This document shows positions 16,863-24,892 of a DNA stretch of 62,997 bases, piece by piece; position 1 is the stretch's first letter, and each line of letters opens with the position of its first letter. Made by a program: the position numbers and the translations under genes. The notes below the pieces were generated by a model. The model worked only from the letters and a program-made list of their open reading frames with translations. It was not told the origin of the DNA and did no database searches. Location of the stretch: positions 1 through 62,997 of the forward strand of contig CANDAE010000022.1 of the NCBI GenBank assembly GCA_947382645.1, given 5' to 3'. The DNA is from Suilimivivens sp009774465. GTDB taxonomy: Bacteria; Bacillota; Clostridia; Lachnospirales; Lachnospiraceae.

Positions 16863-17972
16863 CTATTTTGTAAACACCGGCTTACAGCTGTTCATAGTGG
16901 CCTGCACAAAATTTTCACTCCCATGTCCGGTGGTTTTGTGGCAGCGGATTCTTCTATCTTCCACCATAATATAGCCCGGGCAGGAAAACTGGTCCTCACA
17001 GGTTACCACACCGCTCTCCAGCCCGGCTGCCGCTGTGACGATCTTAAAGGTAGATCCCGGTTCATAGGTATCGCTGATACAACCATTCCGCCACATTTGA
17101 TTTAATAATTCCTGCTTCGCCTCATCGCTTAAGCCTTCCGTATTTGTTCCTTCCGGCAGCTCATAAGGATGGTTTAAATCAAATTCCGGCACATCCACCA
17201 TTGCCATAATCTCTCCGTTTTGGGGATTCATAACTAGAATAGACACCCGTTCCGCCTGTTTGGTCTCCATTACCTGCTTTGCCAGCTGCGTGGCATAGCT
17301 TTGAATATTCATATCAAGGCTTAAATAAAGGTCGTTTCCGGCAACAGGCTCTATTCTCTGTTCCCCTGCTTCATCAATTTCAACCCCTCTGGCATCTGTT
17401 ACCGTAAGGATGGTTCCTTCCGTTCCTTTTAAATACTCTTCATACTTTACTTCCAGACCGATAATTCCCTGATTATCGCCTCCGGTAAATCCAAGCACCT
17501 TAGATGCAAGAGATCCGTAAGGATAATAACGCTTGTAATCCTCATCCACCTTAACCCCTTCCAGATTATATGCTCTAATTGCATCTCCTATTTCTTTGTC
17601 CACATTGCTTTTAATTCTTTCAATTGCAGAATATTTTTCCACTCTGCCACGGACATACTCTTCCGAAAGCCCCAGCTCCCTGCATAAAACCTCTACAATT
17701 TTATCCGGATCTTTTATCTGATTATGGATAACGGAAATGGTACATACCGTCTTATTATCTGCAATTACAGTTCCATTTGCATCCAGTATCCTTCCCCTTG
17801 CCGCTTTAATGCTTCTTTCTCTTTCATGAAGTTCCTGGGCTTTTTCCGTATAATATTCCGACTGAAACACCATAAGATAGACCAGCCTTCCGGTAAGCAC
17901 CATAAAAATTGCCACACAGATAAAAAATACCGTAACGATCTTTTTTCTGTTCCAGGTTTTATTTTTTATCAT
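16863..17972 (-). CDS. spoVD: SpoVD 5' part (interrupted gene)
   Basis: N-terminal part of the sporulation class B PBP needed for spore cortex synthesis. It has one membrane segment (about residues 14-34), the PBP dimer domain (RGRILDANGTVIADNK) and the transpeptidase start with the SxxK nucleophile EPGSTFKIV at about residue 307. It then reads MNSCKPVFTK and stops in the element: the SxN motif is SCK here and the KTG part is missing, so this product cannot be an active transpeptidase. I use ATG 17972 because GAGG lies six bases upstream; an in-frame ATG at 18020 has no good ribosome site. Downstream of ftsI, like Bacillus pbpB-spoVD. Confidence 0.9.
   Translation of the reverse strand: MIKNKTWNRKKIVTVFFICVAIFMVLTGRLVYLMVFQSEYYTEKAQELHERERSIKAARGRILDANGTVIADNKTVCTISVIHNQIKDPDKIVEVLCRELGLSEEYVRGRVEKYSAIERIKSNVDKEIGDAIRAYNLEGVKVDEDYKRYYPYGSLASKVLGFTGGDNQGIIGLEVKYEEYLKGTEGTILTVTDARGVEIDEAGEQRIEPVAGNDLYLSLDMNIQSYATQLAKQVMETKQAERVSILVMNPQNGEIMAMVDVPEFDLNHPYELPEGTNTEGLSDEAKQELLNQMWRNGCISDTYEPGSTFKIVTAAAGLESGVVTCEDQFSCPGYIMVEDRRIRCHKTTGHGSENFVQATMNSCKPVFTK
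16871..16887. repeat. Attachment site, spoVD 5' junction
   Basis: TAAACACCGGCTTACAG on the plus strand, the partner of 11659-11675. The right side is spoVD 5' coding sequence. The left side is element and begins TTTTGTAAACACC when read with the core (16866-16878), which is one arm of the inferred attP palindrome; the other arm is 11675-11687. Confidence 0.85.
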
Positions 17973-18056
17973 AAAAAACCTCATAGAAAAGGTATTATTA
18001 TAATTTATTACCAGTTCCATGAGGTTATTCTTGCTTATTGCCTCTTATTTTCTATC

Positions 18057-18086
18057 ATTCCCAGTCTCTGTAAATATTCTGGGAAT
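18057..18086 (-). other. Inverted repeat between ftsI and spoVD
   Basis: Eight-base perfect arms ATTCCCAG and CTGGGAAT around a 14-base loop, with no T run on either side. It could be an attenuating hairpin between the vegetative ftsI and the sporulation gene spoVD, or a binding site. Nothing decides between these. Confidence 0.35.
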
Positions 18087-18099
18087 TATTCATATACCA

Positions 18100-20376
18100 T
18101 TATGGCGAAGGTGATGCTGAACCTGCCGCGTCAGGATCTGGTGATGAAGATGCTGCCGGAGACTGTATGCCTGTCTGATAGCTTCCTCCCAGCACCGCAC
18201 CGGTAACAGGATCTACATAATTGCCTGTATTAGGATCTACTGCATATCCGGTAACCGGATCAATGGGAAAGTCTTTCCATACCTCTCTATAGGGTTCTCC
18301 CTCCCCTTCCGTTCCGGTGCCTTCAGGATTTTCTCCCTCTCCGCCGCCATTTTGGCTGTCTTCACTGCCCTCACCGCTTCCGCCTTCTACTCCTTCTCCT
18401 CCTTCCGGTGTGTCTCCTTCTTCAGGCACAACCGGCGTCATAATTTCTATCTGCAGAGCTTCAAGTTCCTCTCTTTCTTTATCTGAAAGCTCTTCTGTCA
18501 TGAAAATTCCCATGTAGGGGAGCACCTCTGTGAGAATATTTCTTACAATCTTTGTTGCAAACTTGGCGTCATCCATAATATTTCCCGGCACGTTAGGCCT
18601 GTCTACCACTACATATATCGCAATCTCCGGATTATCCGCCGGCGCATATCCCATGAAAGACACTACATATTCTTTATTGCCCCGAGGCAGAGTCTCGGCG
18701 GTTCCAGTCTTACCGCCAATCATATAACCTGCGGGCCTTGCAGTTTTTCCTGTTCCCTTCTCTCCTGTCACCACCAGATTACACATTTCGCGAATCCTTG
18801 CCGAAGTCACTTCCGATATGGTCTGCTTTAAGATTCTGGGTTCAATATTTTGTACGGTAGCGCCTGTAGGACTGATGATCTTGCTTACCAGATGGGGTTC
18901 ATAGTAATATCCCCCATTGATCAGAGAACAAAAGCCTGCTATCATCTGAATCATCGTGGCATTGTACCCTTGCCCGAAACTGTTGGTTGCAAGTTCTGTA
19001 GGTCCCATCGTTTTTTTATCATAAACAAGACTGGCTGTTCTGGCCTCACCTGCAAGATCAATATTCGTCTTAAGACCAAGATTAAAAATATGCTGAAAAT
19101 CAACATAAGTTTCTTTTCCCGTGGCATTTGCAACATTCATCAAAACCACATTGCAGGATCGCTCCACCCCTTCTGCCACTGTCAATGTTCCATCTCCCCA
19201 GGTATTATGACAACTTATTTCATAATCACCTATGGACAGCATACCATTACAGGTATAACTTTCATTTCCTGTAATGCTCCCACTTTCAATGGCTGCTGCT
19301 ACGGTAAATGGTTTTGATACAGAGCCTGGTTCATAGGTATCATTAATACAGAAATTTTTCCACAGCGCATTTAAGTGCCTGTAAAACACATCAGGATCTT
19401 CAGTTATTGTACCTACATTTTCCACATTAATATATTCTCCGGTACGCTTATTTTCTTCATCCAGAATTGGCATTCCAATCAGCGCATCCGTATTTCTGGT
19501 ATCATTCAAATCAAAATTGGGGTAACTTGCCATTGCAAGTATTTCGCCTGTATTTACTCTCATAATAATACAGCCTATATTATTTGCCCCATTTCCCTCA
19601 TGAGCATTGTCTTTGTATTCCTCGTCAAATTTTTTTAAATATTTTTCTACAATACTTTGAATGTTTACATCAATAGTTGTTACAATCGAATTACCGTCCT
19701 CTGCCGGTATGGTTGTTCTCTCCAGGTTGGAATCATCGTTCAAATAACCATATTCTCTTCCCTGTGTTCCGGATAAAATATCGTTATAATATTCTTCCAG
19801 TCCATAAGAACCTACATTATCACTGGTAGTAAAGCCTATTACATCACAGGCAAGGGTATTTCCGGGATAAACTCTTTTATACTCCTCCTCGAACCAGATT
19901 CCCTGAATCAGGGAATTTTCCTCATTTTGCAGTTCTCTAAATGCCTCTATCTGTTCATATTCCAGCCGCCTTGCCAATACATAATAGCGGGAATAATCTT
20001 TATTTGCCGCTATATACTCGCGTACACCGGCAGTGTCAATTCCAAACTGGCTTCTAAGGGCATTTAAAGTAGGCTCTAAATACTCCTCTTTTTCCGATAT
20101 GGCAACAGCATCCAAAATCACATTATAGACTTTTTCGCTGGAAGCTAAAACGCTTCCATTTGCATCCAATATGGAACCCCGCTTATAGGGGATTGTGGTG
20201 CTGTCATATCTTTGCTGGGATAACACCTGTTTTTTATATTGCTCGCCATTATCCCGTGTAATAGTAATGAGCCGGTAGGATAACCCTACAAAAGCCAGTA
20301 GTATTAAGAAAAATAATACTACCAGCTTCTTTTGCATTTTAATTGTGAATTTGTTCTGATTCTTTCTGTTCTCCAA
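18100..20376 (-). CDS. ftsI: Septal class B penicillin-binding protein FtsI/PBP2B
   Basis: Transpeptidase that crosslinks septal peptidoglycan, partner of FtsW. About 758 residues. One membrane segment near the start (KKLVVLFFLILLAFVGLSYR), the dimer domain (RGSILDANGSVLASS), then the transpeptidase domain with all three motifs intact: EPGSVSKPF (SxxK), RSCNVVLM (SxN) and GGKTGTAET (KTG). The last ~110 residues form a low-complexity Glu/Gly/Pro/Ser tail (EGGEGVEGGSGEGSEDSQNG), unusual for FtsI, instead of PASTA domains. Likely start TTG 20376 with AAGG seven bases upstream; a GTG at 20406 would overlap ftsL. As the intact PBP next to the broken one, it serves growth. Confidence 0.93.
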   Translation of the reverse strand: MENRKNQNKFTIKMQKKLVVLFFLILLAFVGLSYRLITITRDNGEQYKKQVLSQQRYDSTTIPYKRGSILDANGSVLASSEKVYNVILDAVAISEKEEYLEPTLNALRSQFGIDTAGVREYIAANKDYSRYYVLARRLEYEQIEAFRELQNEENSLIQGIWFEEEYKRVYPGNTLACDVIGFTTSDNVGSYGLEEYYNDILSGTQGREYGYLNDDSNLERTTIPAEDGNSIVTTIDVNIQSIVEKYLKKFDEEYKDNAHEGNGANNIGCIIMRVNTGEILAMASYPNFDLNDTRNTDALIGMPILDEENKRTGEYINVENVGTITEDPDVFYRHLNALWKNFCINDTYEPGSVSKPFTVAAAIESGSITGNESYTCNGMLSIGDYEISCHNTWGDGTLTVAEGVERSCNVVLMNVANATGKETYVDFQHIFNLGLKTNIDLAGEARTASLVYDKKTMGPTELATNSFGQGYNATMIQMIAGFCSLINGGYYYEPHLVSKIISPTGATVQNIEPRILKQTISEVTSARIREMCNLVVTGEKGTGKTARPAGYMIGGKTGTAETLPRGNKEYVVSFMGYAPADNPEIAIYVVVDRPNVPGNIMDDAKFATKIVRNILTEVLPYMGIFMTEELSDKEREELEALQIEIMTPVVPEEGDTPEGGEGVEGGSGEGSEDSQNGGGEGENPEGTGTEGEGEPYREVWKDFPIDPVTGYAVDPNTGNYVDPVTGAVLGGSYQTGIQSPAASSSPDPDAAGSASPSP

Positions 20377-20389
20377 ATCTACACCTTCT

Positions 20390-20866
20390 TTAATCCGGTA
20401 TGTCACCTGTCTGCCTTACATAATCGCTTCCTTCGCCATTAAAGGTTATGATCTGACCTTCCTCGGCATAGCGCATTCCCAGTTCCTGAATTGCAATTCG
20501 TCTTACCTCATCAAGATTTACACTGCTGGTTATTCTGCTGTAATTCTCGTCATTTGTCAGACGCATATAATTGAGCTGGCTTTCCAGCCTGGAAATATTC
20601 TTAATACTGTTAGTGATATCAGACTGCAGTGTTAAGTACCATGTAAGAATCAGTCCTGCCGCTACCATTGCCACTGCCATGAAAAGCACGGAGCCAACGT
20701 TCATATGCAGTGCTCTTTCTCTGTTTTTACGGGTTCTGTTGCTTATTTTTTTAACAGGTGTATTTTGTATATCAGGCACAGCCTGTAATCTTCTGGCAGC
20801 ATTCCCCTGCACATAAACACTGTTTCTATATGCAGTTTTTCTCCTCTCTCTTGCATTCACTGCCAT
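20390..20866 (-). CDS. ftsL: Cell division protein FtsL-like
   Basis: Small bitopic septal protein of the FtsQ-FtsL-FtsB group, about 158 residues. A basic cytosolic part is followed by one membrane segment (GSVLFMAVAMVAAGLILTWYL). A coiled coil (SIKNISRLESQLNYMRLTND) and a C-terminal ELGMRYAEEGQI motif complete it. ATG 20866 has AGGAG nine bases upstream; the longer ATG at 20908 overlaps rsmH and has a weak site. Its position between rsmH and ftsI is diagnostic. Confidence 0.85.
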   Translation of the reverse strand: MAVNARERRKTAYRNSVYVQGNAARRLQAVPDIQNTPVKKISNRTRKNRERALHMNVGSVLFMAVAMVAAGLILTWYLTLQSDITNSIKNISRLESQLNYMRLTNDENYSRITSSVNLDEVRRIAIQELGMRYAEEGQIITFNGEGSDYVRQTGDIPD

Positions 20867-20894
20867 AACTAAAATCTCCTGAACTGTTAATTTT

Positions 20895-21830
20895 TCATTT
20901 TTTCTCAAAAATTCTCAGCTTTGCGCTTTTAGACCTTGAGTTTTCCCTTAGTTCCTCTTCTCCCGGTAAAATCGGCTTTCCCGTTATTACTTTTCCCCTG
21001 CTTACCTTTCCACAAACACACACCGGAAAGCTGGGAGGGCATGTACATGGGTTTGCTGCATTTTTAAAAGCAGTTTTTACAATCCGATCCTCTAAAGAAT
21101 GAAAGGTTATCACACATAATCTTCCACCGGGATTTAAAATATCTATCAGTTCTTCAAGAGATTCTTTCAGCACTTCAAGTTCCCGATTGCATTCAATTCT
21201 TATGGCCTGAAAGGTACGCTTGGAAGGATGTCCTCCTTCTGCACGCATCTTTGCCGGAATTGCCGCTTTTATAATTTCATTTAATTCTCCTGTTGTTTCT
21301 ATCTGCTTTTTCTGCCTTGCCATTACAATATGTCTGGCTATATTTTTAGCAAATTTATCTTCTCCATAATCACGAATCACCCGAAATAACTGCATCTCAT
21401 CATATTCGTTGACTATTTCTTTGGCGGAGAAGCTTTGCCGCAGATCCATTCTCATATCAAGGGGCGTATCAAACCGATAGGAAAAACCTCTTTCTTTTGT
21501 GTCCAACTGGTAGGAAGATACCCCAAGATCCAACATCATTCCGTCTATTTGGGTAATTCCCATTGCAGATAATACTGCTTTGGTATTTCGATAATTACTT
21601 CTTACAATTGTTACTTTGTCCCCAAATTCCTTAAGATGCTCTCCTGCGGCTATGATGGCTGCTTCATCCTGATCAATTCCAATCAGTCTGCCGCCGCTTT
21701 CCAATCTTCTGGCAATTTCACCGGAATGACCGCCGCCGCCCAAAGTTCCATCCACATAAATTCCCTGGGGCTTTATGTTTAATCCTTCAATTGTCTCTTC
21801 AAGCAAAACAGATGTGTGAGAAAATGCCAT
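20895..21830 (-). CDS. rsmH: 16S rRNA (cytosine-1402-N4)-methyltransferase
   Basis: RsmH (MraW) methylates N4 of C1402 in the ribosomal P site using SAM. 311 residues, full length. It starts FSHTSVLLEETIEGL, with the SAM-binding GTLGGGGHSGEIARRL and the conserved LDLGVSSYQLDTKERGFSYR. The inserted domain and the C-terminal CVITFHSLEDRIVK are present. AAGGAG precedes the ATG. Second gene of the mraZ operon. Confidence 0.96.
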   Translation of the reverse strand: MAFSHTSVLLEETIEGLNIKPQGIYVDGTLGGGGHSGEIARRLESGGRLIGIDQDEAAIIAAGEHLKEFGDKVTIVRSNYRNTKAVLSAMGITQIDGMMLDLGVSSYQLDTKERGFSYRFDTPLDMRMDLRQSFSAKEIVNEYDEMQLFRVIRDYGEDKFAKNIARHIVMARQKKQIETTGELNEIIKAAIPAKMRAEGGHPSKRTFQAIRIECNRELEVLKESLEELIDILNPGGRLCVITFHSLEDRIVKTAFKNAANPCTCPPSFPVCVCGKVSRGKVITGKPILPGEEELRENSRSKSAKLRIFEKK

Positions 21831-21879
21831 TTCTGCTCCTTATCAAATATTACAGCTTTATTTATGGATGAACTGATTG

Positions 21880-22311
21880 TCAAATTCCAATTCCCAGTTC
21901 AATCATATGCCTGGAAATCTCCTCCATATCCTGATAGGTGACAGTACCTTCCCATCTATCCCTGCTCCAGATCTCGACTCTGCTTCCCACACCCACTAAA
22001 ACCGCATCCTTTGTAATTCCTGCAAACTCCCGAAGGACTGCCGGCAAAAGAATTCTGCCCTGCTTGTCCACCTCTACACTGGCGGCGCCTGCCAGGAAAA
22101 AACGTGTAAACTGCCTTGCTTCCTTATCTATCATCGGTAAAGATCGTAATTTTTCTTCAAAAGCCTGCCACTCAGGATCGTCAAACACAAACAGACAGCC
22201 ATCCATCCCTTTTGTCACCACAAATTCATCGCCTAATACTTCACGAAATTTGGAAGGAATGATCAGTCTGCCCTTGGCATCTATTGTATGGTTATACTCC
22301 CCCATAAACAT
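21880..22311 (-). CDS. mraZ: Transcriptional regulator MraZ
   Basis: Small DNA-binding protein of the AbrB-like double-barrel fold that represses the dcw operon. About 143 residues. Two SpoVT/AbrB-like repeats are visible: the first starts MGEYNHTIDAKGRLIIPSKF, the second VEVDKQGRILLPAVLREFAG. The Asp-x-Lys-x-Gly-Arg motifs contact DNA. ATG 22311 has GGGTGA upstream; a further ATG at 22305 is possible. Directly upstream lie five repeated boxes that fit its operator. Confidence 0.95.
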   Translation of the reverse strand: MFMGEYNHTIDAKGRLIIPSKFREVLGDEFVVTKGMDGCLFVFDDPEWQAFEEKLRSLPMIDKEARQFTRFFLAGAASVEVDKQGRILLPAVLREFAGITKDAVLVGVGSRVEIWSRDRWEGTVTYQDMEEISRHMIELGIGI

Positions 22312-22389
22312 ATGCACTCACCCGCTTCCGATCCTGCCTTTGTCAAAAGTGCAATATGGTCTGTCGCAGAAAATTTCAGGTTATAGAAA

Positions 22390-22434
22390 CCACTTTTTCC
22401 CACTTATATATCACTTTCTACCACTTTCCACCAC
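22390..22434 (-). promoter_or_regulatory. MraZ operator: five GTGG boxes
   Basis: On the minus strand, GTGG (one GTGA) recurs with helical phasing. Plus-strand box starts are 22390, 22400, 22411, 22421 and 22431, so spacings are 10, 11, 10 and 10. MraZ is known to bind direct TGGGN repeats with about 10-base period upstream of its own gene. The boxes sit downstream of the predicted -10, where bound protein would block the polymerase. Confidence 0.8.
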
Positions 22435-22444
22435 TTTTATATCC

Positions 22445-22473
22445 ATTCTACTCTAAAATAAGGGCAAGCGCAA
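22445..22473 (-). promoter_or_regulatory. Candidate mraZ (dcw) promoter
   Basis: Minus strand TTGCGC (plus 22468-22473), a 17-base spacer and TAGAAT (plus 22445-22450). The distance to the MraZ boxes fits autorepression. The hexamers are moderate matches only. Confidence 0.5.
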
Positions 22474-22483
22474 GCAAAAAAAT

Positions 22484-22505
22484 GCCCTGCAGTTTCCTGC
22501 AAGGC
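22484..22505 (-). terminator. lgt terminator
   Basis: Nine-base arms with one G-U pair around TTTC, followed on the minus strand by seven T. It separates lgt from the mraZ promoter. Confidence 0.8.
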
Positions 22506-22598
22506 GCATAAACACTATATTTTCTTATGTTTTTTCCATATCTGGTGTTCTCATGTTTTTCCTTCACCATATCTTGTGATAAAAATAAATAAAAAATT

Positions 22599-23462
22599 TT
22601 AAATATTTTTTTTCTTTGATATCCTGATCCTTACCACAAGGTCACAAACAACAGCTCCAACAAATAAAATAATTGCAAGTACCTGTGAAACCGGAAGCCG
22701 GGTTCCCGGAATAAAAAGCTGATCTGTTCTGATTCCTTCAATCCATGCTCTTCCAAGACCATAGCCACCCAAATACAGCAAAGCAATCTCTCCTTCAAAC
22801 TTTTTATGTTTCCAATAAAGCAACGCAAACACCAAAAGGCATAAATTCCACAAGCTTTCATAAAGAAATGTGGGATGAACCTGTATATAATTCACTCCAT
22901 CCGTAATATGCGCCGCAATGGACTCTGAAATATCCGCTGCACGTACCGCCTGAATGGGAAGCCTCATGGCAAAGATATTGTTGGTGTATTCCCCAAACAC
23001 TTCTCTGTTTGTAAAGTTCCCCCATCTTCCAATCACCTGTCCAAGAATCAAACCGATTACGCCGGTGTCCGCCATTCGAAATGCATTCTGCTTTTTTATC
23101 CTGGCGTAAATAAACAGTGTGGTAAATGCTGCAATCACACCGCCATAAATGGCAAGTCCCCCCTGACGAAGATTAAAGATGCTAAGCAGATTATCCTTAT
23201 ACAAATCCCATTCAAAAACCACATAATAAAGCCTTGCACCGATAATAGAAAAAATAACCGCGTAAATTGCAAAATCCCAGTATAAATCCGGATCCTGCCC
23301 TGTTCTTTTCGCCTGCCATGCGGCAATTAAAATTCCGGCAAGTACTCCCGTTCCTATAATTACTCCATATAGTGCAATTTCAAACCCAAATATGGTAAAA
23401 CTTTTTGGTACATTTTCCAGATAAATTCCCATATTGGGAAAGGAAATATCCATCAAATCCAT
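22599..23462 (-). CDS. lgt: Prolipoprotein diacylglyceryl transferase
   Basis: Membrane enzyme that attaches diacylglycerol to the lipobox Cys of prelipoproteins. 287 residues, about seven membrane segments. Signature: RWGNFTNREVFGEYT within the stretch starting LILGQVIGRWGN, plus HPTFLYESLWNL and the late GYGLGRAWIEGIRTDQL. A start at 23453 (MDISF) is also possible. It may be co-transcribed with ychF (69-base gap). It would process the TrpX-like lipoprotein of the spoVD element, among others. Confidence 0.95.
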   Translation of the reverse strand: MDLMDISFPNMGIYLENVPKSFTIFGFEIALYGVIIGTGVLAGILIAAWQAKRTGQDPDLYWDFAIYAVIFSIIGARLYYVVFEWDLYKDNLLSIFNLRQGGLAIYGGVIAAFTTLFIYARIKKQNAFRMADTGVIGLILGQVIGRWGNFTNREVFGEYTNNIFAMRLPIQAVRAADISESIAAHITDGVNYIQVHPTFLYESLWNLCLLVFALLYWKHKKFEGEIALLYLGGYGLGRAWIEGIRTDQLFIPGTRLPVSQVLAIILFVGAVVCDLVVRIRISKKKNI

Positions 23463-23531
23463 TCAGTCATCCTGCCTTTCTGTCTGTGCAAGGTCTTATG
23501 TCTTTTTATATCTTATATGAAACGTTAACTT

Positions 23532-24629
23532 TTATACATTAAACCGGAATAAAATCACATCTCCGTCCTTCACCACATATTCCTTGCCTTCCATACCGAC
23601 CAGCCCTTTTTCTCTTGCCGCTGCCAGGGAGCCCTGCTCTAACAAATCCTTATAATTAACCACTTCGGCCTTGATAAATCCCCTTTCAAAATCGGTATGT
23701 ATTTTTCCTGCTGCCTGGGGCGCCTTTGTTCCAACCTTAATTGTCCATGCTCTGGTCTCATCCTCACCCGCTGTTAAAAAGCTATGAAGCCCCAGCAGAC
23801 GATAACTGGCTTTGATCAGTTTTTCAAGTCCCGATTCCACTAATCCCAAATCCTCAAGGAACATTGCCTTTTCTTCTTCATCCAGTTCAGAGATTTCCTG
23901 TTCAATCTGGGCGCAGATCACGAATACCTCGCTGCCCGTCTCCGCTGCAAAATCCCTTACCTTTTTTACACCTTCATTGTCTGCTCCGTCATTTGCCAGA
24001 TCCTCTTCTCCCACATTGGCCGCAAAAATAACCGGCTTATAGGTTAACAGGTTATAAGAATTAAGAAGTGCCAGTTCGTCCTCATCCTCTGTGACATAGC
24101 TTCGTGCAAGTCTGCCTTCCTCCAGATGCGCTTTAAGCGCCTCCAAAAGTGCCGCCTCCTTTGCAAGAGACTTGTCCATTCTTGCAGCCTTGCCTGTCTT
24201 GGCAATTCTTCTCTCCAAAATTTCAATATCAGAAAAAATCAGCTCCAGATTAATGGTTTCAATGTCCCGCAGGGGATCTATGGTACCATCCACATGCACC
24301 ACGTTGCTGTCCTCAAAGCAGCGTACCACATGCACTACCGCATCCACTTCCCTGATGTTGCTTAAGAACTGGTTTCCAAGGCCTTCCCCTTTAGAAGCGC
24401 CCTTTACCAGCCCGGCAATATCCACAAACTCAATCACTGCCGGAGTAACCTTTTTAGAATGATACATATCCCCTAAAAGCTTTAACCTCTCGTCAGGAAC
24501 TGCCACCACACCCACATTGGGATCTATGGTGCAGAAAGGATAATTGGCAGATTCCGCACCTGCTTTTGTCAGTGAATTAAATAAAGTACTTTTGCCCACG
24601 TTGGGCAGACCTACGATGCCTAGTTTCAT
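23532..24629 (-). CDS. ychF: Ribosome-binding ATPase YchF
   Basis: Obg-family P-loop protein that prefers ATP and binds the ribosome. 365 residues, full length. It starts MKLGIVGLPNVGKSTLFNSL (Walker A), with DIAGLVKGASKGEGLGNQFL (switch II region) and the NVGEEDL motif. The C-terminal TGS-like domain has AWTIKVGTKAPQAAGKIHTD and FERGFIKAEV. AAGGAG precedes the start. Housekeeping gene at the edge of the defence island. Confidence 0.96.
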   Translation of the reverse strand: MKLGIVGLPNVGKSTLFNSLTKAGAESANYPFCTIDPNVGVVAVPDERLKLLGDMYHSKKVTPAVIEFVDIAGLVKGASKGEGLGNQFLSNIREVDAVVHVVRCFEDSNVVHVDGTIDPLRDIETINLELIFSDIEILERRIAKTGKAARMDKSLAKEAALLEALKAHLEEGRLARSYVTEDEDELALLNSYNLLTYKPVIFAANVGEEDLANDGADNEGVKKVRDFAAETGSEVFVICAQIEQEISELDEEEKAMFLEDLGLVESGLEKLIKASYRLLGLHSFLTAGEDETRAWTIKVGTKAPQAAGKIHTDFERGFIKAEVVNYKDLLEQGSLAAAREKGLVGMEGKEYVVKDGDVILFRFNV

Positions 24630-24892
24630 TTTATTTTAATCTCCTTATGCTTTTCATCTTCTGTCGTGCGAATATACAGATTCATGGTTGTTTTATCATA
24701 CTGTTTAAATGATATGGGAAAAGCTCCCTCCAGCAAGAGCTTTAATGTCAAATATTCAGCAAGCTAAACATTGCTAGTATAGCATAGTAAGGCTCAAAAG
24801 TAAATTGCAGGATTTTATATCTTTTCCACATACAATACAATTGAATTAACAATCATTTGTTATGATTTCCAATCCTTTGCCAATCTTCTGTT

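Larger units (their letters stand above)
11659..16887. mobile_element. Skin-like intervening element in spoVD (5,212 bp)
   Basis: A compact element bounded by 17-bp near-identical repeats and inserted at the SxN motif of spoVD. Contents in order: large serine recombinase, 48-residue small protein, 149-base palindrome, promoter, and a three-gene ABC transporter. No conjugation, replication or phage structural genes are present. Excision between the repeats removes 5,212 bp and restores the spoVD frame. Known developmental elements of this logic include skin in sigK and SPbeta in spsM, both with serine recombinases. That it excises during sporulation is inference; both open frames, intact motifs and intact sites argue against a dead insertion. 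Confidence 0.85.

Noticed and set aside
16863..17972. spoVD as an ordinary pseudogene killed by a dead insertion
   Set aside because: Both parts are fully open, join exactly in frame at the repeats, and the recombinase and both sites look intact. Decay cannot be fully excluded without expression data.
18057..18100. A SigE-type promoter upstream of spoVD (GAATATT at 18073-18079, minus strand)
   Set aside because: The -35 fits, but the best -10 (GATAGAAA) matches poorly and the spacing is 16 rather than about 14.
18317..18517. Plus-strand open frame rich in Ser and Pro inside ftsI
   Set aside because: It is the shadow of the Glu/Gly-rich low-complexity tail of FtsI, with no ribosome site.
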